Part shown: positions 9,517-18,458 of the stretch, piece after piece
Layout of the letters: each line of letters opens with the position of its first letter
How positions within the stretch are numbered: position 1 is the stretch's first letter
Assembly: GCA_039819165.1 (NCBI GenBank)
Contig: JBCBSM010000001.1
Span: 124,001-188,000, forward strand
Direction of reading: 5' to 3'
Length of the DNA stretch: 64,000 nt
DNA from: Planctomycetota bacterium
Lineage (GTDB): Bacteria; Planctomycetota; Phycisphaerae; Phycisphaerales; UBA1924
Program-made: the position numbers and the translations under genes
Notes under the pieces: generated by a model
Seen by the model: only the letters and a program-made list of their open reading frames with translations
The model's database searches: none
What the model was told of the DNA's origin: nothing

Positions 9517-11097
9517 GTGCACTTGGCTCTATTCGGCGGGAAGAAGAAGGGCGAGCAGAAGGCCACGGACGCCGGCGGCGATCCGCGGGCCAACGGCGAG
9601 GCTTCGCCGGCCGCGCCCGACAAGTCCAAGCTCGACAAGTCCAAGCCAGATAAGGCCGAGCGTGTCAAGGGCGCCGAGCCCGGCGTGACCTTCAACCCCG
9701 AGAAGGCCGCCGCCTTCTTCGAGCACGCACGCACCGCGCACGAGACCACCAACTACGAGTACGCCATGACGCTCTGGCTGCAGGGCCTGCGGATGGACCC
9801 CAGCGACCAGACCGCCATGGAGAGCTTCTTCGAGTCGGCCCGCAAGTACGCGTCGGCCAACCCCCGCAAGAAGGCCAAGGTCAACCTCGAGAGCACCAAG
9901 GGTCCCGCCGACAAGTTCCTCGCGGCGCTGCTGGCCTGGGGCACCCGAATGGAGGACGGCGACGCCGCGATGCGGGCGGGCGATGCCGCCGCGGGCATCA
10001 ACCTCCAGGAGCAGGCCTACTGGTGCCTCGAGCGGTCGATGGCGCTCCACCAGCGGGCCAAGCGGCCGACGAGCTCGGCCTTCAAGAGATTGATGCAGCT
10101 GTTCGCCAAGATCGGCGCCTACGACGAGGCCGTCCGCGCCGGCCAGATCGCCGTGCAGCTCGCGCCCGCCGACACCGACCTCGCCCACGCCGTCAAGAAC
10201 TTCTCGGCCCAGGCGACCATGTCGCAGGGCGGCTACGACGAGACCGGCAAGGAGGGCGGCTTCCGCAAGAACATCCGCGACGCCGAGAAGCAGCGGCGGC
10301 TGCAGGACGAGGAGGCGATCTCCAAGGACGAGGTCACCATCGAGCGGCTCATCGCCAACGCCCGCGAGGACTACCAGCAGCGGCCCGAGGACCCCGCGAC
10401 CATCAACCAGCTCGCCAAGCGGCTGCTCGAGCGCGGCACCCCGAAGGACGAGAAGGACGCCTACGAGCTGTACAAGCGGGGCTACCAGCTCACCCGCGAA
10501 TTCCGCTTCCGCCAGGCCGCCGACGATATCAAGCTCCGCGCCTGGCGCCGCAAGCTCTCGAACCTCAAGAAGAAGGTGAATGCCGAGCCCGACAACGCAG
10601 AGCTACGGGCCGAGTACGAATCGGGGCTGAAGGACGTGCTCGAGGCCGAGATCAAGGTCTACGCCGCTCGCGTGGAGGCCTACCCGACGGACCTGCACCT
10701 CAAGTACGAGCTGGGCTTCCGCCACTTCGAGCTGGGCCAGCACGAGGACGCCATCACGCTGCTGCAGGCCGCCCAGGAGGAGCCCAAGCTCCGCGTCAAG
10801 GTCAAGCACATGCTCGCGCAGTCCTTCATGGCGATGGGTTGGAGCGACGAGGCCGTCGCTACCTTCCGTGACGCCCTGCAGGTGCACGGCCGCGATAGCG
10901 ACGCCGTGGGCATGGACATCCGCTACGGGCTCATGAGCGCGCTGCTGGGCCGCGCCAAGGAGCGAGGCGACGCCGAGGCCGCCGCCGAGGCCGACAAGAT
11001 CGCCAGCGCCATCGCCATCCGCGATCTGGGCTTCCGCGACATCCGCGACAAGCGGGCCGAGGCCAAGGAACTGCTGGGCGAGCTCCGCCAGGCCTAA
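9517..11097 (+). CDS. TPR-repeat protein of unknown function
   Basis: A 526-residue, mostly helical protein. The first 55 residues are Lys/Asp/Pro-rich and look disordered (repeated DKSK units). TPR-like helix pairs follow, for example AAAFFEHARTAHETTNYEYAM, and the block AYPTDLHLKYELGFRHFELG near residues 390-410. No signal peptide is evident, so it is likely a cytoplasmic scaffold. GTG 9517 is used; no Shine-Dalgarno is visible and TTG two codons later is possible. It ends 3 bp before kdsB and may be co-transcribed with it. Confidence 0.7.
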   Translation: MHLALFGGKKKGEQKATDAGGDPRANGEASPAAPDKSKLDKSKPDKAERVKGAEPGVTFNPEKAAAFFEHARTAHETTNYEYAMTLWLQGLRMDPSDQTAMESFFESARKYASANPRKKAKVNLESTKGPADKFLAALLAWGTRMEDGDAAMRAGDAAAGINLQEQAYWCLERSMALHQRAKRPTSSAFKRLMQLFAKIGAYDEAVRAGQIAVQLAPADTDLAHAVKNFSAQATMSQGGYDETGKEGGFRKNIRDAEKQRRLQDEEAISKDEVTIERLIANAREDYQQRPEDPATINQLAKRLLERGTPKDEKDAYELYKRGYQLTREFRFRQAADDIKLRAWRRKLSNLKKKVNAEPDNAELRAEYESGLKDVLEAEIKVYAARVEAYPTDLHLKYELGFRHFELGQHEDAITLLQAAQEEPKLRVKVKHMLAQSFMAMGWSDEAVATFRDALQVHGRDSDAVGMDIRYGLMSALLGRAKERGDAEAAAEADKIASAIAIRDLGFRDIRDKRAEAKELLGELRQA

Positions 11098-11100
11098 GCC

Positions 11101-11889
11101 ATGGGCCACCCGCCGCCCCCGAAGGCCACCGCCATCATCCCCGCCCGCCTGGGCTCCACCCGCTTCCCGGGCAAGGTGCTGGCCGCCGACACGGGCAGGC
11201 CCATGGTCGTGCACGTCTGCGAGCAGGCGAGCAAGGCCGAGTCGGTCGACCGGGTCGTCGTCGCCACCGATGCCGAGGAGGTCGCGTCGGCCGTCCGCGA
11301 GCACGGATTCGAGGCGGTGCTGACGAGCGCCGAGCACGCGACTGGGACGAGCCGCGTAGCGGAGGCGGCGTCACTGCTCAAGCTCGGGCTCCAAGCCTGC
11401 GTCATCAACGTCCAGGGGGACGAGCCCGAGATCGAATCCGACGCAATCGACGGCGTCCTGACGCGCTTCCATCCAATGGCGCTCGAGTGCTACACCGTGG
11501 CGACCACGATCAACGATCCTTCGGCTTCGTCGAGCCCAAGCGTGGTGAAGGTCGTGACGACCACGCCCAACGAGAAGGGCTACCGTCGAGCGCTGTACTT
11601 CTCTCGCTCATCGATTCCATTCCACCGCGATCGCGAATCGGTCGGTGACGCGGTTGCCGGGACGCTACGCCACGTCGGGATCTACGCCTACACGCCGGCG
11701 ACGCTGAACGAGTTGCGTACGTTGTCGCCGACGCCCCTCGAACAAGCCGAACAGCTCGAACAGCTCCGCTGGCTCGAGCACGGCCTGCCCATCGCCGTCG
11801 CCATCCGCGAGTCCTCGCACACCGGCATCGACACGCCCGAGCAGTATGCCGCCTTCGTCGAACGCCACCGGGCGCGCCAGACGCCCTGA
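11101..11889 (+). CDS. kdsB: 3-deoxy-manno-octulosonate cytidylyltransferase
   Basis: A 262-residue enzyme that activates Kdo as CMP-Kdo for lipopolysaccharide core synthesis in the cytoplasm. The signature AIIPARLGSTRFPGKVL is at the N-terminus. VVVATDAEEV, the EHATGTSR motif and INVQGDEPEI follow as in the family. Its presence implies an outer membrane with Kdo-containing lipid A. It is followed by pyrG, whose product CTP is a KdsB substrate. The segment from about 11460 to 11760 uses a less extreme codon set (more A and T at third positions) than the flanking sequence. Confidence 0.93.
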   Translation: MGHPPPPKATAIIPARLGSTRFPGKVLAADTGRPMVVHVCEQASKAESVDRVVVATDAEEVASAVREHGFEAVLTSAEHATGTSRVAEAASLLKLGLQACVINVQGDEPEIESDAIDGVLTRFHPMALECYTVATTINDPSASSSPSVVKVVTTTPNEKGYRRALYFSRSSIPFHRDRESVGDAVAGTLRHVGIYAYTPATLNELRTLSPTPLEQAEQLEQLRWLEHGLPIAVAIRESSHTGIDTPEQYAAFVERHRARQTP

Positions 11890-11927
11890 CGCCCTGACGC
11901 CGCCGGAGCCCCCGCCTACGCTTTCTG

Positions 11928-13901
11928 GTGCCCGACCACCCGATCCAGCCCGGCGGCAACCTCCCCCATCTCGAGCATGACCAACCCCGGGGCGACGAGC
12001 GCCGCCGGCGGGCCGACGAGCTTCTCGTCAGCGCCGCCGAGGGCCAGCTGACCACCGAGTTCTACTCGCCGGTGCCGCCCGGGTATCGCCGGGGCCGCAC
12101 GAAGTACGTCGCGGTGCTGGGCACGGTGATGAGCGGGCTGGGCAAGGGCATCTTCGCCGCCAGCGCCGCCAAGCTGCTCAAGGACAAGAGCCTCGTCGTC
12201 GCGCCCATCAAGATGGAGGGCTACCTGAACATCGATTCGGGCACGCTCAACCCGTACCGCCACGGCGAGGTCTTCGTGCTCGACGACGGCACCGAGTGCG
12301 ATATGGATCTGGGCACCTACGAGCGGATGCTCGCCCAGAACCTCAGCCGCCGCAACTTCACGACGTCGGGCCAGATCTTCACCGAGGTCCTCGAGCGCGA
12401 ACGGATGGGCGACTACCTGGGCCGCGACGTCCAGATGATCCCGCACGTCACCGGCGAGGTGAAGCGCAAGCTCCGCGAGCTGGCCATGCGGGGCGACGGC
12501 AGCCGCGACGGCGACGGTGACGGCCCGGGCCGGCCGGCCGACATCGTGATGATCGAGGTCGGCGGCACCGTGGGCGATTACGAGAACGGCTTCTACATCG
12601 AGGCCCTCCGCGAGCTGGCCTTCGAGGAGGGGCCCCGCTCGGTCTGCTTCGTGGCGCTCACCTACGTCATCGAGCCCCGGGCCCTGGGCGAGCAGAAGTC
12701 CAAGGCCGCCCAGCTGGGCATCCAGCGGCTCATGGAGGCGGGCATCCAGCCCCACATGATCGCCTGCCGTGCCGACAACCCGGTCACGGGCCAGGCCCTC
12801 CAGAAGATCGCCATGTACAGCAACGTGCCCATGCGGCGGGTCTTCAGCATGCACGACCGCGAGAGCATCTACTTCATCCCCGAGGAGATGCGCCGCGACG
12901 GGCTCGACCGCGAGATCCTCTCGGTGCTCGACCTGCACGACCGGGTCAACATGGCCAACGAGGACCGCGAGCGGGAGCGCTGGCAGGCGTTCGTCCGCGA
13001 GCTGACCAGCGAGCCACAGCACAAGATCACCGTCGGGCTGGCGGGCAAGTACACCGACCTCGCCGACGCCTACGCCTCGATCGACAAGGCGATCGAGCAC
13101 TGCTCGGCCCACCTAGGGGCCGACATCGAGGTGCAGCGCTTCGACACGACCGACCTCAACGACGCCCGCGCCGCCAGCGACCTGGCCGACCTCGACGCCG
13201 TGATCGTGCCGGGCGGCTTCGGCACGCGGGGCGTCGAGGGCAAGCTGGCGGTGGTCAAGCACTGCCGCGAGAGCGGGCTGCCCTACCTCGGCATCTGCCT
13301 GGGCTTCCAGGTTGCCGTCATCGAGTTCGCCCGCTCGGTGCTAGGGCTGGCCGACGCATCCTCGACCGAGTTCGACTCCGAGTCGGCCGCGCCGGTCATC
13401 AGCGAACTGCCCGAGCAGAAGCGGATCGAGGGCCTCGGCGGATCGATGCGGCTGGGCGCCCAGGACGTGGACCTGCTGCCCGAGTCGCTGGCGGCCTTCC
13501 TCTTCGCCGGCAAGGCCGCCATCCGCGAGCGCTTCCGCCACCGCTACGAGGTCGACCCGGCCTTCGTCGAGCGGCTGGGCAAGGCCGGCCTGATCTTCTC
13601 GGGACGCCACCCCACGCAGCCCATCATGCAGGTGCTGGAGCTGGCCCAGCCGATCGCGGGCGATGGGGATTCGGCCGATGCCGGTCCCACGCACCCCTTC
13701 TTCATCGCCGCCCAGTTCCACCCCGAGCTGACAAGCCGACCCCTGACGCCCCAGCCGATGTTCCTCGGGCTGTGCGCCGCCGCCATCGCGAGACGGGTGG
13801 CGCTCGGGGCTCGCCCGGGCGAACCCGACGGGCCCAAGGACGTCTCGCCGCAGGTCCGCCGCTGGCTCCGCCGCCCCAAGAAGCGGATGCAGCCGGCCTA
13901 G
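11928..13901 (+). CDS. pyrG: CTP synthase, divergent type
   Basis: A 657-residue glutamine-dependent enzyme that converts UTP to CTP. The N-terminal synthetase domain (to about residue 340) has LGTVMSGLGKGIFAAS as P-loop. The Mg/nucleotide segments HGEVFVLDDG, MDLGTYER and IEVGGTVGD are present. The C-terminal GATase has GGFGTRGVEG, LGICLGFQ with the nucleophilic Cys, and FHPE with the His/Glu dyad. It is longer than the usual ~545 residues, with a 40-residue N-terminal extension and small inserts. The usual K-L-D-P-Y motif reads KMEGY. The GTG at 11928 is uncertain; the conserved part starts near residue 55. Confidence 0.93.
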   Translation: MPDHPIQPGGNLPHLEHDQPRGDERRRRADELLVSAAEGQLTTEFYSPVPPGYRRGRTKYVAVLGTVMSGLGKGIFAASAAKLLKDKSLVVAPIKMEGYLNIDSGTLNPYRHGEVFVLDDGTECDMDLGTYERMLAQNLSRRNFTTSGQIFTEVLERERMGDYLGRDVQMIPHVTGEVKRKLRELAMRGDGSRDGDGDGPGRPADIVMIEVGGTVGDYENGFYIEALRELAFEEGPRSVCFVALTYVIEPRALGEQKSKAAQLGIQRLMEAGIQPHMIACRADNPVTGQALQKIAMYSNVPMRRVFSMHDRESIYFIPEEMRRDGLDREILSVLDLHDRVNMANEDRERERWQAFVRELTSEPQHKITVGLAGKYTDLADAYASIDKAIEHCSAHLGADIEVQRFDTTDLNDARAASDLADLDAVIVPGGFGTRGVEGKLAVVKHCRESGLPYLGICLGFQVAVIEFARSVLGLADASSTEFDSESAAPVISELPEQKRIEGLGGSMRLGAQDVDLLPESLAAFLFAGKAAIRERFRHRYEVDPAFVERLGKAGLIFSGRHPTQPIMQVLELAQPIAGDGDSADAGPTHPFFIAAQFHPELTSRPLTPQPMFLGLCAAAIARRVALGARPGEPDGPKDVSPQVRRWLRRPKKRMQPA

Positions 13902-13905
13902 CCGG

Positions 13906-14562
13906 TCACTCTCGGTCCACCGCCGCCCGAAGCGAGCGGGCCGCCGCGTGCAGGATCATCGCCGAGAAGCGACCGGGCCGGCCGGTGGCGATCGTCGCGT
14001 TGTGCAGCAGCGTCTGGGCGTACAGGTCGGCGTGGCCGTCGCCGCGGGCACCCAACCACGCGAACACGTCGATCGCCCAGGGGTGGTTGGTCGCGTTGTC
14101 GGGCTGCAGCTCCGCCACGCACCACCGGGCGGCGTCCTCGGCCCGCGTGCGGGCGTGCTCGTCGCGCCGCTCGATCCCTATCGCCCACAACGCCTGAATG
14201 GCCGACAGCTCCCGCTCGGTCCACACCTCGATGGCCACTCGTCCGGCCTCGGCCCAGGCGAAGGGCTGCAGCGATCCGCTCTCCTGCACGCCCAGTTCGC
14301 GCATCGAGCCGTCCCGGGCGGCGGCCCACAGCACGACGTCGATCGGCGCCTCGTGGATCGGTTCGGCTCCGCGATCGCCGGCGGCCACGCCCAGCAGCCA
14401 GCCGAGCAGCGGGCGATCCACGTCGCGTCGATGGCCGGCCTCGTCGGCGAAGGTGCCGATCCAACCGTCGGCCTCGGCGGGCTCGGGCAGCGGATGCGTC
14501 GACGTCGCCGCCCCGAGCACACGCAGCCACCTGTCGATCGCGTCGCGGTCCATGAGCGGCAC
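13906..14562 (-). CDS. Conserved hypothetical helical protein
   Basis: A predicted soluble protein of 218 residues (215 if ATG 14553 is used) rich in Ala, Trp and Arg. It has no recognised motif, signal peptide or membrane helix. Regular Ala/Leu helices and the segment NHPWAIDVFAWLGARGDGHADLYAQTLLHNA suggest an all-alpha fold, perhaps repeat-like. It is convergent with pyrG with only a few bases between stops. No function can be suggested. Confidence 0.5.
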   Translation of the reverse strand: MPLMDRDAIDRWLRVLGAATSTHPLPEPAEADGWIGTFADEAGHRRDVDRPLLGWLLGVAAGDRGAEPIHEAPIDVVLWAAARDGSMRELGVQESGSLQPFAWAEAGRVAIEVWTERELSAIQALWAIGIERRDEHARTRAEDAARWCVAELQPDNATNHPWAIDVFAWLGARGDGHADLYAQTLLHNATIATGRPGRFSAMILHAAARSLRAAVDRE

Positions 14563-14671
14563 TCCGGCGGGGGTCCGATAGCGGCATCATTCCCGCCCCG
14601 GGACGCCAGCCGCGGATCGTCAGGGGCCTCCCCGGCTCGTCTGGGGCCCGCTTCTCGCCGATGCTGAGCCC

Positions 14672-15235
14672 ATGCCGGATGATCGCATCCAGGCCGGTCG
14701 CGCCGGGCGGCTCGCAACGATCGATGCGGGGGTGAGCGTGTGGGATCAATGGGGGGCCGTGCCCCCGCCGCCGAAGCTTCCGTCGACGGCCACGGGTGAC
14801 GCCGGGCCCTCGGCCGCCGCTGCGCCGCCGGTCGCCGCGCCGCAGCCGGTTCCCGATCCCGCCGCCGCGGAGCCCATGGGCGAACCCGGTGATGACGCCG
14901 CGTCGCCCGATGCGGTGACCGCCGCCCCGACCTTCCACGACTTCGACGCCGAGGTCGACCTCGCCGAACTCGACGACCGCATCCGCCCGGTGACGACGTG
15001 GTCGGCCCGGGCGACGAGCGTCAGCCGGTCGGCCATGTCCATCCGCTCGCGGCGGATGTGCTACCGCGACAAGGTGCTGCTGATCGCCGTCCACCTCATC
15101 GACGACAAGCCCGTGGTGCTCGCCGGCCGCGTGGCGTCGTGCGACTACGGCGGCGACGGGCTCTACCTCGTCGAGCTGGACCTCATGCCCAAGCCCGAGA
15201 GCGACGAGGTCCGCGCCTGGGAGCACGAGCGCTAG
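14672..15235 (+). CDS. PilZ-like domain protein with disordered N-terminus
   Basis: A 187-residue protein. About 90 N-terminal residues are Pro/Ala-rich and look disordered. The C-terminal ~75 residues (TTWSARATSVSRSAMSIRSRRM, then VLLIAVHLIDDKPVVLAGRVASCDY and YLVELDLMP) have the beta pattern of PilZ domains. The c-di-GMP-binding RxxxR is not clear, and the usual D/N-x-S-x-x-G box is SVSRSAMS, without its glycine. The domain may therefore be degenerate or bind something else. It ends 16 bp before panC. The family call is tentative. Confidence 0.5.
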   Translation: MPDDRIQAGRAGRLATIDAGVSVWDQWGAVPPPPKLPSTATGDAGPSAAAAPPVAAPQPVPDPAAAEPMGEPGDDAASPDAVTAAPTFHDFDAEVDLAELDDRIRPVTTWSARATSVSRSAMSIRSRRMCYRDKVLLIAVHLIDDKPVVLAGRVASCDYGGDGLYLVELDLMPKPESDEVRAWEHER

Positions 15236-15251
15236 CGACGTACGCTGCGGC

Positions 15252-16133
15252 ATGCGGATCGTGCGCACGCTCGCCGAGCTGGACGCGCTCCTGCGTTCGA
15301 GCGACCGCCCCGGCGGCGTCATGGTGCCCACGATGGGGGCGCTGCACGAGGGCCATGCCGCCCTGGTCCGCCAGGCCGCCGCACTGGCACAGCATCGAGG
15401 CATCGAGGCCGGCTGCGTCGTCACGATCTTCGTGAATCCCGCGCAGTTCGACGAGTCCCACGACTACGAGCGATACCCCCGCGTGCTGGATGAAGACGCC
15501 GCGGCGTGCGCGGAGGCCGGCGCCCGCACCATCATCGCGCCGACGGTCGAGATGGTGTACCCCGATGGCGTGGAAGCGGCCGGTCCGCCGGTGCCCGCCG
15601 TCGGAGTCGGCAAGGGCCTTGAGGACGAGTACCGCCCCGGGCACTTCGAGGGTGTCGCCAAGGTCCTCGCCCGCTTGTTCGCGATGGCCCCGCCCGCCGC
15701 GGCCATCTTCGGCGAGAAGGACTACCAGCAGCTCCGCCTCGCGGGCGATCTCGTGCGGCAGCAGCGGCTCGACATCGACGTCGTCCCGGGCCCGACCGTC
15801 CGCGACGCCGACGGCCTCGCGCTCAGCAGCCGCAATCGGTTCCTCTCGCCCGAGCAGCGGCGGGCGGCGGGGGCCATCCCTCGGGCGTTGCGTGCCGCGT
15901 CGGAGGAGCCGACGCTCGCCGACGCGGAGGCCGCCATGCGGCGGACGCTCGCGGGCCTGGACATCAACTACGCCACGGTGCGGGATGCCGGGACGCTCGA
16001 ACCGCTGCCCGGCGGCACCCGCGCCGGTGAGGCGCCCGCTCGGGCGCTGGTGACCTGCCGGCTGGGCGACACGCGGCTGCTCGACAACGCGCCCTGGCCG
16101 CTGCCCTCCGATTCCCCGCTGCGTTGCCCCTAG
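15252..16133 (+). CDS. panC: Pantoate--beta-alanine ligase
   Basis: A 293-residue cytoplasmic enzyme that joins pantoate and beta-alanine with ATP to make pantothenate, the coenzyme A precursor. The HIGH-like motif PTMGALHEGHAALV is at residues 25-38. FVNPAQF, GVAKVLARLF, GEKDYQQL and LSSRNRFLS follow in the expected order, and the length is typical. panB and panD are not in the window. Confidence 0.95.
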   Translation: MRIVRTLAELDALLRSSDRPGGVMVPTMGALHEGHAALVRQAAALAQHRGIEAGCVVTIFVNPAQFDESHDYERYPRVLDEDAAACAEAGARTIIAPTVEMVYPDGVEAAGPPVPAVGVGKGLEDEYRPGHFEGVAKVLARLFAMAPPAAAIFGEKDYQQLRLAGDLVRQQRLDIDVVPGPTVRDADGLALSSRNRFLSPEQRRAAGAIPRALRAASEEPTLADAEAAMRRTLAGLDINYATVRDAGTLEPLPGGTRAGEAPARALVTCRLGDTRLLDNAPWPLPSDSPLRCP

Positions 16134-16207
16134 CCGAACGCCGGGCTCGCTACCCTGACGACCGCGACGCGATGGCGATCCGCCGCAGCAAGCCGCCGCG
16201 GCACAAC

Positions 16208-16214
16208 AAGGAGG
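16208..16214 (+). promoter_or_regulatory. Shine-Dalgarno that fixes the gcvT start
   Basis: AAGGAGG lies six bases before GTG 16220. It selects this codon over in-frame starts about 100 bases upstream that would add an unconserved basic extension. Confidence 0.75.
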
Positions 16215-16219
16215 CGTGC

Positions 16220-17347
16220 GTGCTCACAACCCCGCTCCACAAGCTCCATCTGCAGCACGGCGGCAGGATGGTCGACTTCGCCGGCTGGGACATGCCCATC
16301 AGCTACGGTTCGATCCAGGACGAGCACGCCCAGGTCCGCACCTCGGGCGGCCTGTTCGACGTCTCGCACATGGGTCGCCTCAAGGTGCACGGCCGCCACG
16401 CCAAGCGGCTGCTCGGCCGCGTCTGCACCCGCCGCATCGGCGACATGCAGCACGGCCAGTGCCGCTACGGCCTCATCTGCAACGAGCAGGGCGGCGTGAA
16501 GGACGACGTGCTGGTCTACCGCATGGACGACACCGAGTTCGTAGTGGTCGTCAACGCCGCCAACCGCACGAAGATCGTCGATCACCTCCGGGCGGTCAAG
16601 GACGCCGGCGACCTCGTCGTCAAGATCGACGACCAGACCGAGAAGACCGCGATGGTCGCCCTGCAGGGTCCGAAGGTCATGGACCTGGTCTCGCGGGTCA
16701 GCAGCGAGGTGCCCACCCTCAAGCGGTACCGCTTCGCCGTCAAGAACCTGCTGATCGCCAAGATCATCGTGTCGCGGACGGGCTATACCGGCGAGGACGG
16801 CGTCGAGGTCATCCTGCCCGCGTCGATCGTCGAGACCGCGCTCAAGCTGCTGCTCAAGGACGTCGATCTGGCCGACGCCGGCAGCGACGTCCGCCTGGCG
16901 GGTCTCGGCGCCCGCGACACGCTGCGGCTCGAGGCCGGCATGCCCCTCTACGGCCAGGAACTCGGCGAGGACATCAACGCCCTGGCCTGCGGCATCGACT
17001 TCGCCATCAAGCTCGACAAGGACGAGGGCGACGCGCCCGAGCCCTTCATCGGCCAGGACGCCCTCAAGCGGACACGCGACGAGGGCGGCCCGCCCCGCCG
17101 GCTCGTGGCCTTCGAGGTCGAGGGCAAGCGGACCGCCCGCACCAGCATGCCCATCAAGCTCGACGGCGCGGAGATCGGCGTCGTGACCAGCGGCTGCCAG
17201 AGCCCGACGCTCGGGCGTTCGATCGCCATGGGCTTCGTCGATGCCGCCCACGCCGCCGCCGGCGCCACGGTCGCCATCGATACCGGTCGCGCCGAACTCC
17301 AGGCCCAGATCCGCGACAATCCGCTCTACAAGCGGCCCAAGGGCTGA
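16220..17347 (+). CDS. gcvT: Glycine cleavage system T protein (aminomethyltransferase)
   Basis: 375 residues. The T protein transfers the methylene group from aminomethyl-lipoyl H protein to tetrahydrofolate, releasing ammonia. Conserved blocks are visible: TPLHKLHLQHGGRMVDFAGWDMP at the N-terminus, GLFDVSHMGR, the folate-binding QGGVKDDVLVYR (with the catalytic Asp region), SRTGYTGEDGVE and GLGARDTLRLEAGMPLYG. The C-terminal beta domain ends in NPLYKRPK. The start is GTG with a strong Shine-Dalgarno. The gcvH and gcvP genes are not in the window. Confidence 0.94.
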   Translation: MLTTPLHKLHLQHGGRMVDFAGWDMPISYGSIQDEHAQVRTSGGLFDVSHMGRLKVHGRHAKRLLGRVCTRRIGDMQHGQCRYGLICNEQGGVKDDVLVYRMDDTEFVVVVNAANRTKIVDHLRAVKDAGDLVVKIDDQTEKTAMVALQGPKVMDLVSRVSSEVPTLKRYRFAVKNLLIAKIIVSRTGYTGEDGVEVILPASIVETALKLLLKDVDLADAGSDVRLAGLGARDTLRLEAGMPLYGQELGEDINALACGIDFAIKLDKDEGDAPEPFIGQDALKRTRDEGGPPRRLVAFEVEGKRTARTSMPIKLDGAEIGVVTSGCQSPTLGRSIAMGFVDAAHAAAGATVAIDTGRAELQAQIRDNPLYKRPKG

Positions 17348-17361
17348 AGTACAGGCCGCGG

Positions 17362-18372
17362 CTAGCCCGTTCCGGTGGCGGCGCTGCTAAGCCGCCGGCC
17401 GCCCCAGTTGTACAGCAGGTGGAAGCAGGCATTCAGCAGCAGCACGCCGCCAATGCTCAGCGCGATGCCCACTGCGCCCGGCCCCACGCGCTCGAGCGCC
17501 CAGAAGAACTGCGCCAGGCACAGCACCGAGACGAACACCAGCGTGCCACCGCGGGGCAGCACGTGCAGCATGAACGCGCCGATGGGGGCGCCCACGAGCA
17601 CCACCGGCGCCGCCGCCGCCCATTTCGACAGCACCGCGGCGTCGATCTCGCCGAGCGCCGCGGCGTTGATCGTCCCGACGATCGACGTCCACGCCATCGC
17701 GATCACGCTCGTAGCGATGGCGATCCGCAGGTCGCAGCGGTACAGCAGCACCAGCACCGTGTACATCACCATGTCGATGCCCACGCCCGTTAGCGCGGCC
17801 GCTGTTCCGCCGACCACGCCCACGCACACGCCCACGATCGCATCGCCGCGGGATGAGAGCATGTCGGTGCGGTGCGTCCGCAGCAGGTCCCGCAGCTTGA
17901 AGAGTGTCATGACGCCGAAGCCCGCCCAGATGACCGCGAAGATGAGCTTGACCGCGGCGGGCGTCACCACGGGCACGAGCAGCCGATTCGCGATCGGCAC
18001 GACGATCGTCGCCGTCGCCAGCGTCCACAGCAGCGGCCGCAGCGCCAGCGGCTTGCGGCTGCACAGGATCAGCAGCGTGGCCGAGCTCATCCCCACGCTC
18101 TGGATCAGGAAGCTGAAGTTGCGGCCCAGGCCCACCGGCTCGTCGAACAGCAGCACCAGGATGGGGAAGCCCACGGTGCCTCCGCCCATCGGCGTCGAGC
18201 CCGCCACGTACGAGCCCAGCGCCATCGCCAGCGCGATGGGCCATTCCCGCGCGATCGCCGCCCACAGGTCCAGGTGGACGACGGCCGCCAGCCACGCGCA
18301 ATCGAACCACAGCACCCACGCGCCGAAGGGCGCGTAGCGGGCGATGCGTTCGCGTTGGCGACTCGAGAGCAT
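17362..18372 (-). CDS. TauE/SafE-family sulfite/organosulfur permease
   Basis: 336 residues with about eight transmembrane helices. The first half has the family pattern GSYVAGSTPMGGGTVGFPILVLLF. The second half repeats it as VGVVGGTAAALTGVGIDMVMY. TauE/SafE proteins are thought to export sulfite, sulfonates or related anions across the inner membrane. The ATG at 18372 is chosen because upstream sequence is charged and unconserved. It is divergent from a cysteine-desulfurase-like gene, hinting at a sulfur link, but the substrate cannot be read from sequence. Confidence 0.82.
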   Translation of the reverse strand: MLSSRQRERIARYAPFGAWVLWFDCAWLAAVVHLDLWAAIAREWPIALAMALGSYVAGSTPMGGGTVGFPILVLLFDEPVGLGRNFSFLIQSVGMSSATLLILCSRKPLALRPLLWTLATATIVVPIANRLLVPVVTPAAVKLIFAVIWAGFGVMTLFKLRDLLRTHRTDMLSSRGDAIVGVCVGVVGGTAAALTGVGIDMVMYTVLVLLYRCDLRIAIATSVIAMAWTSIVGTINAAALGEIDAAVLSKWAAAAPVVLVGAPIGAFMLHVLPRGGTLVFVSVLCLAQFFWALERVGPGAVGIALSIGGVLLLNACFHLLYNWGGRRLSSAATGTG

Positions 18373-18446
18373 CGGCTCGGACTCCCGGCCCCGAGGGGCC
18401 GCCCCAAGATACACGACGATCCGGCGGGGCCGCCAGCGTCGGGCTG

Positions 18447-18452
18447 TATAGT
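18447..18452 (+). promoter_or_regulatory. Putative -10 element, leaderless start
   Basis: TATAGT lies six bases before the ATG at 18459 in otherwise GC-rich sequence. A transcript from it would begin about at the ATG itself. No good -35 hexamer is visible at the right distance, so this is a weak call. Confidence 0.35.
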
Positions 18453-18458
18453 CCCCCG

